From assembly GCA_963680875.1 (NCBI GenBank), contig OY804576.1:76761668-76825667 (forward strand): 64,000 bases of DNA. Reading direction: 5' to 3'. Shown piece after piece: positions 1 through 11,140 of the stretch. The position numbers were made by a program, and so were the translations under genes. This stretch comes from Bathymodiolus brooksi. Its lineage: Eukaryota > Mollusca > Bivalvia > Mytilida > Modiolidae. The notes beneath the pieces are model-generated. The model worked only from the letters and a program-made list of their open reading frames with translations, searched no databases and had not been told where the DNA came from. Every line of letters starts with the position of its first letter. The stretch's first letter is position 1.

Positions 1-260
1 TAAGGGCCATCGTGGCTGTGATCATATGGTAGTTGCATTTACAACTACCTATGCAATCAGTGCCTATCACACTGATGTTGTGAGTTCGAATCCTGATCAG
101 GGCGAGGTGTACAACATTATGTATTAAAGTTTGTCAGTGACTTATGACAGGTCAGTGGTTTTCTACGGGTACTCTGGTTTCCTCCACCAATAAAACTGAC
201 TGCCATAATATAACTGAAATATTGTTGAAAGTAATGTTAAGCTCCATAAAACCAAACCCA
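1..260 (+). mobile_element. tRNA-derived SINE (family A), cut by window start
   Basis: Head with a B-box-like GAGTTCGAATCC and the phrases 'tatggtagttgcatttacaa' and 'gcaatcagtgcctatcac'. Middle 'gtcagtgacttatgacaggt'; tail 'ataactgaaatattgttgaa' then an A-rich CCATAAAACCAAACCC end. This is the reference for family A, of which about ten more copies occur in the window. It is non-coding and depends on a LINE for movement. An almost identical copy of this region lies at 2799. Confidence 0.8.
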
Positions 261-364
261 ATCAGTCCTACATGGATGTGATTATATATTAGTTGGACGT
301 GTGTCGCTAGTGGAGCAGGAACTGCTTGCCCTTTGGCAACACTTGAGATCACCCCGTTTGGTAT

Positions 365-1312
365 CTTTTGGTCATTGTATTGTCTGTCATCTGATTTCTT
401 TTGGTCATTGTATTGTCTGTCATCTGATTTCTTTTGGTCATTGTATTGTCTGTCCTCTTCTTTTGGTCATTGTATTGTCTGTCATCTGATTTCTTTTGGT
501 CATTGTATTGTCTGTCATCTGATTTCTTTTGGTCATTGTATTGTCTGTCATCTGATTTCTTTTGGTCATTGTATTGTCTGTCATCTGATTTCTTTTGATC
601 ATTGTATTGTCTGTGATCTGATTTCTTTTGGTCATTGTATTGTCTGTCACCTGATTTCTTTTGGTCATTGTATTGTCTGTCATCTGATTTCTTTTGGTCA
701 TTGTATTGTCTGTCATCTGATTTCTTTTGGTCATTGTATTGTCTGTCATCTGATTTCTTTTGGTCATTGTATTGTCTGTCATCTGATTTCTTTTGGTCAT
801 TGTATTGTCTGTCATCTGATTTCTTTTGGTCATTGTATTGTCTGTCATCTGATTTCTTTTGGTCATTGTATTGTCTGTCATCTGATTTCTTTTGGTCATT
901 GTATTGTCTGTCATCTGATTTCTTTTGGTCATTGTATTGTCTGTCATCTGATTTCTTTTGGTCATTGTATTGTCTGTCACCTGATTTCTTTTGGTCATTG
1001 TATTGTCTGTCATCTGATTTCTTTTGGTCATTGTATTGTCTGTCATCTGATTTCTTTTGGTCATTGTATTGTCTGTCATCTGATTTCTTTTGGTCATTGT
1101 ATTGTCTGTCATCTGATTTCTTTTGGTCATTGTATTGTCTGTCATCTGATTTCTTTTGGTCATTGTATTGTCTGTCATCTGATTTCTTTTGGTCATTGTA
1201 TTGTCTGTCATCTGATTTCTTTTGGTCATTGTATTTTCTCTCATCTGATTTCTTTTGGTCACTGTATTGTCTGTCATCTGATTTCTTTTGGCCATTGTAT
1301 TATCTGTCCTTT
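365..1312. repeat. 33-bp minisatellite, array 1 (about 29 units)
   Basis: Tandem unit of 33 bp containing GATTTCTTTTGGTCATTG and TATTGTCTGTCATCT. Units are mostly identical with scattered single-base variants (TGATCATT, GTCACC, GTGATC). Because the period is 33, two + frames (FGHCIVCHLIS; SLYCLSSDFFW) and a - frame (MTKRNQMTDNT) stay open through the whole array; these are artefacts of periodicity. The array lies inside a copy of a dispersed repeat: 'ctagtggagcaggaactgct' precedes it and 'gatttacagcttctgatta' follows it. Confidence 0.95.
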
Positions 1313-1530
1313 GATTTACAGCTTCTGATTACTCCTTTGACATCTTCAAACTTTTCTTTTCTTTGTACTACATGCTATATACATATAAAAACTAAACTTC
1401 AATGAATGTTATAATAGTAGTATGTTCCTTCATACAGTAAGACCTTTTACATTGAGATGACATTTATGTATACCGTACTTAGGAAATAAAGTTCTAGGTC
1501 ACAGTACTGTGCAAACTTCCACCTACTTTT
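1313..1530. other. 3' flank of array 1 and unique AT-rich sequence
   Basis: 1313-1360 is the terminal part of the dispersed repeat carrying array 1 (phrase CATCTTCAAACTTTTCTTT, shared with 10690-10708). From about 1360 to 1530 nothing is recognised. Confidence 0.5.
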
Positions 1531-2366
1531 TTAGCTCACCTGGCCAAAGGCCATGTGAGCTTTTGCCATCACTTGGCGTCCGTCTGTCGTACGTCATAAA
1601 CTTTAATCTTCTCCTCAGAAACCACTGGGCCAATTGCAGCCAAACTTTGGTGGAATGGTATTTGTATGGCCTTCTTCCAAAATAGTGTCTGTTAATCCCG
1701 ACTTCCAACCAAGATGGCCGCCAAGCTAAAAATAGAAAAAAGGGGAAATGAAATTTTAATTGTCCATTGCTGCTATAATATAAGTCAAAATGAGCTCAAA
1801 TTTTAACTGCAGCTACATGACAAGGAGTAGTTTAACATATATTCCGGGTTTTTCTGTGAAATTTTTCTTTCAGCCGATTTATACCGATTATGCAAATTAG
1901 GCATATTTTGATAAAAGATCACATTTAAATCTTCTCCTCTGAAACCGCTGAACCAAATTAAACCAAACCTGTCAGGGATGGTCCCTGGGTGGGTCCCTTT
2001 CAAAATTGTGTCCGACTGCCCCGCCCTCCATGGCTTCTGTTACTAGAAATAGAAATTTCTTCAATTGTCCATTGCTGCTTTAGTATAAGTCAAAATGAGC
2101 TCATATTGTAACTGCAGCTACATGGCAAGGAGTAGTTTAACATATATTCCGGTTTTTTTCTGTGAATTTTTTTCAGCCAGTTTATTCCGTTTAGGAATAT
2201 TATGAGATAAAAATCACATTTAAATCTTTTGCTCAGAAATTTGAGTTGAAATGATCTTTGGGTGGCCCACTTTCAAAATTATGTGTAACACCCCCGTTTT
2301 CTATTAACTTTAGATGTCAAATTGAAAAGCAGGTGAGCGATTACAAGCTCCTGGGAGCCTCTAGTC
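1531..2366. mobile_element. Helentron-like non-autonomous element, copy 1
   Basis: Begins with a near-palindrome (agctcacctggcc...ggccatgtgagct, 1533-1561) and a GTCCGTCTGTCGTACGTC stretch. It ends with 'aggtgagcgattacaagctc' followed by TCTAGT at about 2361. The interior has two diverged copies of a module (1600-1800 and 1920-2100) built on 'tcttctcctctgaaacc...ccaa', 'aagatggccgcc' and 'tttaactgcagctacatg'. No open frame of interest. The 5' palindrome, 3' hairpin plus CTAG and internal tandem modules are known traits of Helentron-associated elements. The class is inferred, not proven. Confidence 0.55.
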
Positions 2367-2798
2367 TTATGTAGTGATGCAATTACTCTTTGATGAAAAT
2401 AGAAGAAGAACCTTGTTAGTATTAAGAGTGCACATTTATTCTATACAACTGATTCCTTAATTATTTAAACATTCTTACATGGCATGCATCATTTCATTTA
2501 AGAAACCAGATCATGTATTTAGCGTTCCTGTGGGATTTACAGAATCATGTAAAATGGGATTTTTAGTGTAAATAATATGTATAATTAAGGAGTATAAAGA
2601 AAAGTGGGTGATTTTACATTAACATTTGATGATTATGTGTGGAGCTTAATTTGACTTTATTTTTTCTTCAAAGTACAAATAGATTTTTGTATTTTTGACC
2701 GTGACATTGTGAGATAGTAATTCTGACTTCTGACTCCAAACTACTATTTTTCTTTTTTGTATAATTTAGTACAATTCTGAATATATTTATGAAATTTT
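2367..2798. other. AT-rich spacer, nothing recognised
   Basis: About 430 bp between the Helentron-like copy and the duplicated SINE. No coding potential, palindromes or tandem repeats stood out. Confidence 0.5.
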
Positions 2799-2961
2799 AA
2801 GGGCCATCGTGGCTGTGATCATATGGTAGTTGCATTTACAACTACCTATGAAATCAGTGCCTATCACACTGATGTTGTGAGTTCGAATCCTGATCAGGGC
2901 GAGGTGTACAACATTATGTGATAAAGTTTATCAGTGACGTTAAGCTCCATAAAACCAAACC
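2799..2961 (+). mobile_element. SINE family A with internal deletion
   Basis: Near-identical to 1-260 over the head, but the middle and conserved tail are missing: 'tttatcagtgac' jumps directly to 'gttaagctccataaaacc'. About 95 bp present at 150-240 is absent here. The following sequence to about 3068 is also shared with 260-365, so SINE and array start were copied together. Confidence 0.75.
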
Positions 2962-3065
2962 CAATCAGTCCTACATGGACGTGATTATATATTAGTTGGA
3001 CGTGTGTCGCTAGTGGAGCAGGAACTGCTTACCCTTTGGCAGCACTTGAGGTCACCCCCTTTGGT

Positions 3066-5810
3066 ATCTTTTGGTCATTGTATTGTCTGTCATCTGATTT
3101 CTTTTGGTCATTGTATTGTCTGTCATCTGATTTCTTTTGGTCATTGTATTGTCTGTCATCTGATTTCTTTTGGTCATTGTATTGTCTGTCATCTGATTTC
3201 TTTTGGTCATTGTATTGTTTGTCATCTGATTTTTTTGGTCATTGTATTGTCTGTCATCTGATTTCTTTTGGTCATTGTATTGTCTGTCATCTGATTTCTA
3301 TTGGTCATTGTATTGTCTGTCATCTGATTTCTTTTGGTCATTGTATTGTCTGTCATCTGATTTCTTTTGGTCATTGTATTGTCTGTCATCTGATTTCTTT
3401 TGGTCATTGTATTGTTTGTCATCTGATTTTTTTGGTCATTGTATTGTCTCATCTGATTTCTTTTTGTCATTGTATTGTTTGTCATCTGATTTCTTTTGGT
3501 CATTGTATTGTCTGTCATCTGATTTCTTTTTGTCATTGTATTGTCTGTCATCTGATTTCTTTTGGTCATTGTATTGTCTGTCATCTGATTTCGTTTGGTC
3601 ATTGTATTGTCTCTCATCTGATTTCGTTTGGTCATTGTATTGTCTGTCATCTGATTTCTTTTGGTCATTGTATTGTCTGTCATCTGATTTCTTTTTGTCA
3701 TTGCATTGTATGTCATCTGATTTCTTTTGGTCATTGTATTGTCTGTGATCTGATTTCTTTTGGTCATTGTATTGTCTGTCATCTGATTTCTTTTGGTCAT
3801 TGTATTGTCTGTCATCTGATTTCTTTTGATCATTGTATTGTCTGTCATCTGATTTCTTTTGGTCATTGTATTGTCTGTCATCTGATTTCTTTTGGTCATT
3901 GTATTGTCTGTCATTTGATTTCTTTTGGTCATTGTATTGTCTGTCATCTGATTTCTTTTGGTCATTGTATTGTCTGTCATCTGATTTCTTTTTGTCATTG
4001 TATTGTCTGTCATCTGATTTCTTTTGGTCATTGTATTGTCTGTCATCTTATTTCTTTTTGTCATTGTATTGTCTGTCATCTGATTTCTTTTGGTCATTGT
4101 ATTGTCTGTCATCTGATTTCTTTTGGTCATTGTATTGTCTGTCATCTGATTTCTTTTGGTCATTGTATTGTCTCTCATCTGATTTCTTTTGGTCATTGTA
4201 TTGTCTGTCATCTGATTTCTTTTGGTCATTGTATTGTCTGTCATCTGATTTCTTTTGGTCATTGTATTTTCTGTCATCTGATTTCTTTTGGTCATTGTAT
4301 TGTCTGTCATCTGATTTCTTTTGGTCATTGTATTGTCTGTCATCTGATTTCTTTTGGTCATTGTATTGTCTGTCATCTGATTTCTTTTGGTCATTGTATT
4401 GTCTGTCATCTGATTTCTTTTGGTCATTGTATTGTCTGTCATCTGATTTCTTTTGGTCATTGTATTTTCTGTCATCTGATTTCTTTTGGTCATTGTATTG
4501 TCTGTCATCTGATTTCTTTTGGTCATTGTATTGTCTGTCATCTGATTTCTTTTGGTCATTGTATTGTCTGTCATCTGATTTCTTTTGGTCATTGTATTGT
4601 CTGTCATCTGATTTCTTTTGGTCATTGTATTGTCTGTCATCTGATTTCTTTTGGTCATTGTATTGTCTGTCATCTGATTTCTTTTGGTCATTGTATTGTT
4701 TGTCATCTGATTTTTTTGGTCATTGTATTGTCTCATCTGATTTCTTTTTGTCATTGTATTGTTTGTCATCTGATTTCTTTTGGTCATTGTATTGTCTGTC
4801 ATCTGATTTCTTTTTGTCATTGTATTGTCTGTCATCTGATTTCTTTTGGTCATTGTATTGTCTGTCATCTGATTTCGTTTGGTCATTGTATTGTCTCTCA
4901 TCTGATTTCGTTTGGTCATTGTATTGTCTGTCATCTGATTTCTTTTGGTCATTGTATTGTCTGTCATCTGATTTCTTTTTGTCATTGCATTGTATGTCAT
5001 CTGATTTCTTTTGGTCATTGTATTGTCTGTGATCTGATTTCTTTTGGTCATTGTATTGTCTGTCATCTGATTTCTTTTGGTCATTGTATTGTCTGTCATC
5101 TGATTTCTTTTGATCATTGTATTGTCTGTCATCTGATTTCTTTTGGTCATTGTATTGTCTGTCATCTGATTTCTTTTGGTCATTGTATTGTCTGTCATTT
5201 GATTTCTTTTGGTCATTGTATTGTCTGTCATCTGATTTCTTTTGGTCATTGTATTGTCTGTCATCTGATTTCTTTTTGTCATTGTATTGTCTGTCATCTG
5301 ATTTCTTTTGGTCATTGTATTGTCTGTCATCTTATTTCTTTTTGTCATTGTATTGTCTGTCATCTGATTTCTTTTGGTCATTGTATTGTCTGTCATCTGA
5401 TTTCTTTTGGTCATTGTATTGTCTGTCATCTGATTTCTTTTGGTCATTGTATTGTCTGTCATCTGATTTCTTTTGGTCATTGTATTGTCTGTGATCTGAT
5501 TTCTTTTGGTCATTGTATTGTCTGTCATCTGATTTCTTTTGGTCATTGTATTGTCTGTCATCTGATTTCTTTTGGTCATTGTATTTATCTGTCATCTGAT
5601 TTCTTTTGGTCATTGTATTGTCTGTCATCTGATTTCTTTTGGTCATTGTATTGTCTGTCACCTGATTTCTTTTGGTCATTGTATTGTCTGTCATCTGATT
5701 TCTTTTGGTCATTGTATTGTCTGTCATCTGATTTCTTTTGGTCATTGTATTGTCTGTCATCTGATTTCTTTTGATCATTGTATTGTCTGTCATCTGATTT
5801 CTTTTTAGCT
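3066..5810. repeat. 33-bp minisatellite, array 2 (about 83 units)
   Basis: Same 33-bp unit as array 1. It contains an internal higher-order duplication: the run starting at about 3408, marked by the short variants TGATTTTTTTGG and TGTCTCATC, is repeated at an offset of 1284 bp (3451 corresponds to 4735) for roughly 700 bp. The offset equals 39 units minus the 3 bp lost in the two short variants, which also keeps the + frame open for 912 codons. The array breaks off at the Helentron-like insertion and resumes as array 3. Confidence 0.95.
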
Positions 5811-7617
5811 CACCTGGCCATAGGCCTTGTGAGCTTTTGTCATGGGTAAGCATCCGTCGTCCGTCCGTCCGTTAGCTTTTCACATTTAAATCTTCTTCTC
5901 TGAAACCGCTGAATAGAAATCAGCCAAACTTGCCAGAAATGTTCACTGGATGGTCCTCTACCAGATTTGTGTTTTTGGTGCCGATTTGAAATCCAACATG
6001 GCTGCCAGGGTCCATAATGTGTTCTCATTGGCTGAAATTTAAAAAATCTTCTTGTCAGAAACCACTAAGTCAATTGAATTGTGACTTTGCAGGAATGATC
6101 ATTGGGTGGTCCTGTACTAAAATTGTGAATCGTTTGCCGATCGGAAATTCAAGATGGCCGCCATGACTCGACTTAGTTTAACATTGGACCCTATGGGAAT
6201 TTCACATTTTCATCTTTTTTTCTGAAACCACAAAACAGATTTGAATCAAACTTGGCAGAAATGTTCATTGGATGGTCATATACAAGATTTTTGTTTTTGG
6301 CACTGATCGGAAATCCAACATGGCTGCCAGGGCCCATAATGTGTTCTGATTGGTCGAAATTTTAAAAATCTTCTTGTTAGAAACCACTAAGCCAATTGAA
6401 TTGTGACTTTGCAGGAATGATCATTGGGTGGTCCTGTACTAAACTTGTGAATCGTTTGCCGATCGGAAATTCAAGATGGCCGCCATGACTCGACTTAGTT
6501 TAACATAGGACCCTATGGGAATTTCACATTTTCATCTTTTTTTCTGAAACCACAAAACAGATTTGAATCAAACTTGGCAGAAATGTTCATTGGATGGTCA
6601 TATACAAGATTTTTGTTTTTGGCACTGATCGGAAATCCAACATGGCTGCCAGGGCCCATAATGTGTTCTGATTGGTTGAAATTTTAAAAATCTTCTTGTT
6701 AGAAACCACTAAGCCAATTGAATTGTGGCTTTGCAGGAATGATCATTGGGTGGTCCTGTACTAAGCTTGTGAATCGTTTGCTGATCGGAAATTCAAGATG
6801 GCCACCATGACTCGACTTAATTTTAACATAGGACCCTATGGAAAAAATGTTTAAAAGTCTTCTCCTCTGAAACCAGTAAGTCAGTTTAAAGCAAACATGG
6901 GATGAATGGTCCTTAGGTGGTCAACTATCAAAATTATGTCCTGTGACCCCGACCTCCATCCAAGATGGCAACCATCAGCGAACATAGTTTTAACATAGGA
7001 CCCTATGGGAAATATATTTAAAAATCTTCTTCTCTGAAACCAGTAAGCCAATTTAAAGCAAACATGGCATGGATGGTCCTTAAGTGGTCAATTTTCAAAA
7101 TTGTGTCCAGTGACCCTGACCTCCATCCAAGATGGCCACCTTCAGCAGACATACTGTAGTTTTAACATAGGACCCTATGGGAAAAAATGCTTTAAAATCT
7201 TCTCCTCTGAAACTAGTAAGCCAATATAGCAAACATGTCATCGATGGTCCTTAGGTGGTCAACTTCCAAAATTGTGTTCAGTGATCCCGATCTCGGTTCA
7301 AAATGGCCACCGTCAGCAGACATAGTTTTAACATAGGACCCTATGGGAAAATTGTTTAAAAGTCTTCTCTTCTGAAACCAGTCAGCCAATTTAAAGCAAA
7401 CATGGCATGGATGGTCCTTGGGTAGTATACTTTCAAAATTGTGTCCGGTGACCGCGACCTCCATCCAAGATGGCTGCCATGAGCAGACATAGTTTTAACA
7501 TAGAACCCTATGGCAGTATGGGATTTGAATAGTAACTTAGATGTATTCAGCATGCAGACATTCTTAAGAGGACTTATTTATGTCAGGTGAGCGATACAGG
7601 CTCACCTGAGCTTCTAG
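5811..7617. mobile_element. Helentron-like element, copy 2, inserted in the 33-bp array
   Basis: Begins at 5811 with the near-palindrome agctcacctggcc...ggccttgtgagct and a GTCCGTCC run. It ends with a perfect hairpin (AGGTGAGC ... GCTCACCT, about 7588-7609) and GAGCTTCTAG. Inside are two kinds of tandem module: roughly 330-bp units (5900-6830) with 'gaaattcaagatggccgcc', and roughly 170-bp units (6850-7500) with 'taacataggaccctatggg' and 'gaaaccagtaagccaattta'. No transposase or Rep/helicase frame is present, so it is non-autonomous. Both flanks are 33-bp array units, giving an exact empty site with at most a TT duplication. Confidence 0.65.
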
Positions 7618-10600
7618 TTGTCATTGTATTGTCTGTCATCTGATTTCTTTTGGTCATTGTATTGTCTGTCATCTGATTTCTTTTGGTCATTGTATTGTCT
7701 GTCATCTGATTTCTTTTGGTCATTGTATTGTCTCTCATCTGATTTCTTTTGATCATTGTATTGTCTGTCATCTGATTTCTTTTGGTCATTGTATTGTCTG
7801 TCATCTGATTTCTTTTTGTCATTGTATTGTCTGTCATCTGATTTCTTTTGGTCATTGTATTGTCTGTCATCTGATTTCTTTTGGTCATTGTATTGTCTGT
7901 CATCTGATTTCTTTTGGTCATTGTATTGTCCGTCATCTGATTTCAGGCATCTGATATACCCCTTTGGTATCTTTTGGTCATTGTATTGTCTCTCATCTGA
8001 TTTCTTTTGATCATTGTATTGTCTGTCATCTGATTTCTTTTGGTCATTGTATTGTCCGTCATCTGATTTCAGGCATCTGATATACCCCTTTGGTATCTTT
8101 TGGTCATTGTATTGTCTCTCATCTGATTTCTTTTGGTCATTGTATTGTCTGTCATCTGATTTCTTTTGGTCATTGTATTGTCTGTCATCTGATTTCTTTT
8201 GGTCATTGTATTGTCTGTCATCTGATTTCTTTTGGTCATTGTATTGTCTGTGATCTGATTTCTTTTGGTCATTGTATTGTTTGTCATCTGATTTCTTTTG
8301 GTCATTGTATTGTTTGTCATCTGATTTCTTTTGGTCATTGTATTGTCTGTCACCTGATTATTTCTTTTTGTCATTGTATTTTCTGTCATCTGATTTCTTT
8401 TGGTCATTGTATTGTCTGTGATCTGATTTCGTTTGGTCATTGTATTGTCTGTGATCTGATTTCTTTTGGTCATTGTATTGTCTGTCATCTGATTTCTTTT
8501 GGTCATTGTATTGTCTGTCATCTGATTTCTTTTGGTCATTGTATTGTCTGTCATCTGATTTCTTTTGGTCATTGTATTGTCTGTCATCTGATTTCTTTTG
8601 GTCATTGTATTGTCTGTCATCTGATTTCTTTTGGTCATTGTATTGTCTGTCATCTGATTTCTTTTGGTCATTGTATTGTCTGTCATCTGATTTCTTTTGG
8701 TCATTGTATTGTCTGTCATCTGATTTCTTTTGGTCATTGTATTGTCTGTCATCTGATTTCTTTTGGTCATTGTATTGTCTGTCATCTGATTTCTTTTGGT
8801 CATTGTATTGTCTGTCATCTGATTTCTTTTGGTCATTGTATTGTCTGTCACCTGATTTCTTTTGGTCATTGTATTGTCTGTCATCTGATTTCTTTTGGTC
8901 ATTGTATTGTCTGTCATCTGATTTCTTTTTGTCATTGTATTGTCTGTCATCTGATTTCTTTTGGTCATTGTATTGTCTGTCATCTGATTTCTTTTGGTCA
9001 TTGTATTGTCTGTCATCTGATTTCTTTTGGTCATTGTATTGTCTGTCATCTGATTTCTTTTGGTCATTGTATTGTCTGTCATCTGATTTCTTTTGGTCAT
9101 TGTATTGTCTCTCATCTGATTTCTTTTGATCATTGTATTGTCTGTCATCTGATTTCTTTTGGTCATTGTATTGTCTGTCATCTGATTTCTTTTTGTCATT
9201 GTATTGTCTGTCATCTGATTTCTTTTGGTCATTGTATTGTCTGTCATCTGATTTCTTTTGGTCATTGTATTGTCTGTCATCTGATTTCTTTTGGTCATTG
9301 TATTGTCCGTCATCTGATTTCAGGCATCTGATATACCCCTTTGGTATCTTTTGGTCATTGTATTGTCTCTCATCTGATTTCTTTTGATCATTGTATTGTC
9401 TGTCATCTGATTTCTTTTGGTCATTGTATTGTCCGTCATCTGATTTCAGGCATCTGATATACCCCTTTGGTATCTTTTGGTCATTGTATTGTCTCTCATC
9501 TGATTTCTTTTGGTCATTGTATTGTCTGTCATCTGATTTCTTTTGGTCATTGTATTGTCTGTCATCTGATTTCTTTTGGTCATTGTATTGTCTGTCATCT
9601 GATTTCTTTTGGTCATTGTATTGTCTGTGATCTGATTTCTTTTGGTCATTGTATTGTTTGTCATCTGATTTCTTTTGGTCATTGTATTGTTTGTCATCTG
9701 ATTTCTTTTGGTCATTGTATTGTCTGTCACCTGATTATTTCTTTTTGTCATTGTATTTTCTGTCATCTGATTTCTTTTGGTCATTGTATTGTCTGTGATC
9801 TGATTTCGTTTGGTCATTGTATTGTCTGTGATCTGATTTCTTTTGGTCATTGTATTGTCTGTCATCTGATTTCTTTTGGTCATTGTATTGTCTGTCATCT
9901 GATTTCTTTTGGTCATTGTATTGTCTGTCATCTGATTTCTTTTGGTCATTGTATTGTCTCTCATCTGATTTCTTTTGGTCATTGTATTGTCTGTCATCTG
10001 ATTTCTTTTGGTCATTGTATTGTCTCTCATCTGATTTCTTTTTGTCATTGTATTGTCTGTCATCTGATTTCTTTTGGTCATTGTATTGTCTGTCATCTGA
10101 TTTCTTTTGGTCATTGTATTGTCTGTCATCTGATTTCTTTTGGTCATTGTATTGTCTGTCATCTGATTTCTTTTGGTCATTGTATTGTCTGTCATCTGAT
10201 TTCTTTTGGTCATTGTATTGTCTGTCATCTGATTTCTTTTGGTCATTGTATTGTCTGTCATCTGATTTCTTTTGGTCATTGTATTGTCTGTCATCTGATT
10301 TCTTTTGGTCATTGTATTGTCTGTCATCTGATTTCTTTTGGTCATTGTATTGTCTGTCATCTGATTTCTTTTGGTCATTGTATTGTCTGTCATCTGATTT
10401 CTTTTGGTCATTGTATTGTCTGTCATCTGATTTCTTTTGGTCATTGTATTGTCTGTCATCTGATTTCTTTTGGTCATTGTATTGTCTGTCACCTGATTTC
10501 TTTTGGTCATTGTATTGTCTGTCATCTGATTTCTTTTGGTCATTGTATTGTCTGTCATCTGATTTCTTTTTGTCATTGTATTGTCTGTCATCTGATTTCT

Positions 10601-10665
10601 TTTGGTCATTGTATTGTCTGTCATCTGATTTCTTTTGGTCATTGTATTGTTTGTCATCTGATTTC
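7618..10665. repeat. 33-bp minisatellite, array 3 (about 92 units)
   Basis: Continuation of array 2 on the far side of the inserted element. Four units carry the interruption 'ttcaggcatctgatatacc' followed by 'cctttggtatctttt' (near 7945, 8070, 9322, 9447). These look like the array's own 3' and 5' flanks joined. The pairs recur at 1377 bp, showing that a segment of about 1.38 kb was duplicated as a block (8069-9313 against 9446-10657 diverge only by unit number and point changes). The array ends at 10665 with 'cagacttctgatttacccc'. Confidence 0.95.
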
Positions 10666-10735
10666 AGACTTCTGATTTACCCCTTTGGTATCTTCAAACT
10701 TTTCTTTATATCCTGTTTTTACTATTAGTGTTGAT
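10666..10735. repeat. 3' remainder of the dispersed repeat carrying arrays 2 and 3
   Basis: The sequence 'cagacttctgatttacccct' then 'ttcaaacttttcttt' matches the 3' flank of array 1 (1313-1360), and more distantly the reverse complement of 24120-24140 in the non-expanded copy. Confidence 0.5.
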
Positions 10736-10744
10736 CACAAGTTC

Positions 10745-10935
10745 AGTAACTATTGTCACCCCTGTCTTATGTGACCTACCAAGGGATATTGAAATATGGT
10801 CACATAAGACAGGTGGTCACTTAATACAGGTTTAAATACCATAAGATGAACTGTGAATGGAGCATAAAATTAAGATTACATAGTGCAAGTTATTGCTTAA
10901 TAGAGGTGGTCGCTAAATGATGCTTTGACTATATA
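10745..10935. mobile_element. Probable MITE
   Basis: Contains opposed copies of CTGTCTTATGTGACC and 'ggtcacataagacagg', and a later 'gaggtggtcgctaaatg' block. This arrangement is typical of short non-autonomous DNA transposons. Exact termini and target duplication could not be fixed. Confidence 0.35.
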
Positions 10936-10939
10936 ATTT

Positions 10940-11140
10940 GTGGGTTTAACTTCCACCCATGGTGAACACCTCACTATGGTTAGGACTCAATGTATTCAAT
11001 ACTACTATCTTATGCGATCCAGTTTGTCTATGTCATACCAAAGGTTCTAGATTTTTTTCTCAACCTTTAGTGTTTCATCCACCAATTAAACTGATTGCCA
11101 CAATATAACTGAAATATTGTTGAAAGTGACATTAAACTTG
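10940..11140 (+). mobile_element. Diverged SINE fragment
   Basis: 'ccaccaattaaactgattgc', 'ataactgaaatattgttgaa' and 'agtgacattaaacttgtaac' form the family A tail (about 11075-11140). The upstream part is only weakly similar. Confidence 0.55.

Noticed and set aside
3222..5579. 785-codon - strand frame of MTKRNQMTDNT repeats (also 438-1295, 8069-9313, 9446-10657)
   Set aside because: Same periodicity artefact. Start codons occur in every unit and there is no promoter, splice or homology evidence.
333..5774. Long open frames (331 and 912 codons) reading FGHCIVCHLIS on the + strand, and SLYCLSSDFFW in another frame
   Set aside because: They are the 33-bp repeat read in frame. Two + frames and one - frame are open simultaneously, and unit variants show no protein-level constraint.
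365..10665. Regular direct repeats that might suggest a CRISPR array
   Set aside because: Units are contiguous with no unique spacers, and the setting is an animal genome.
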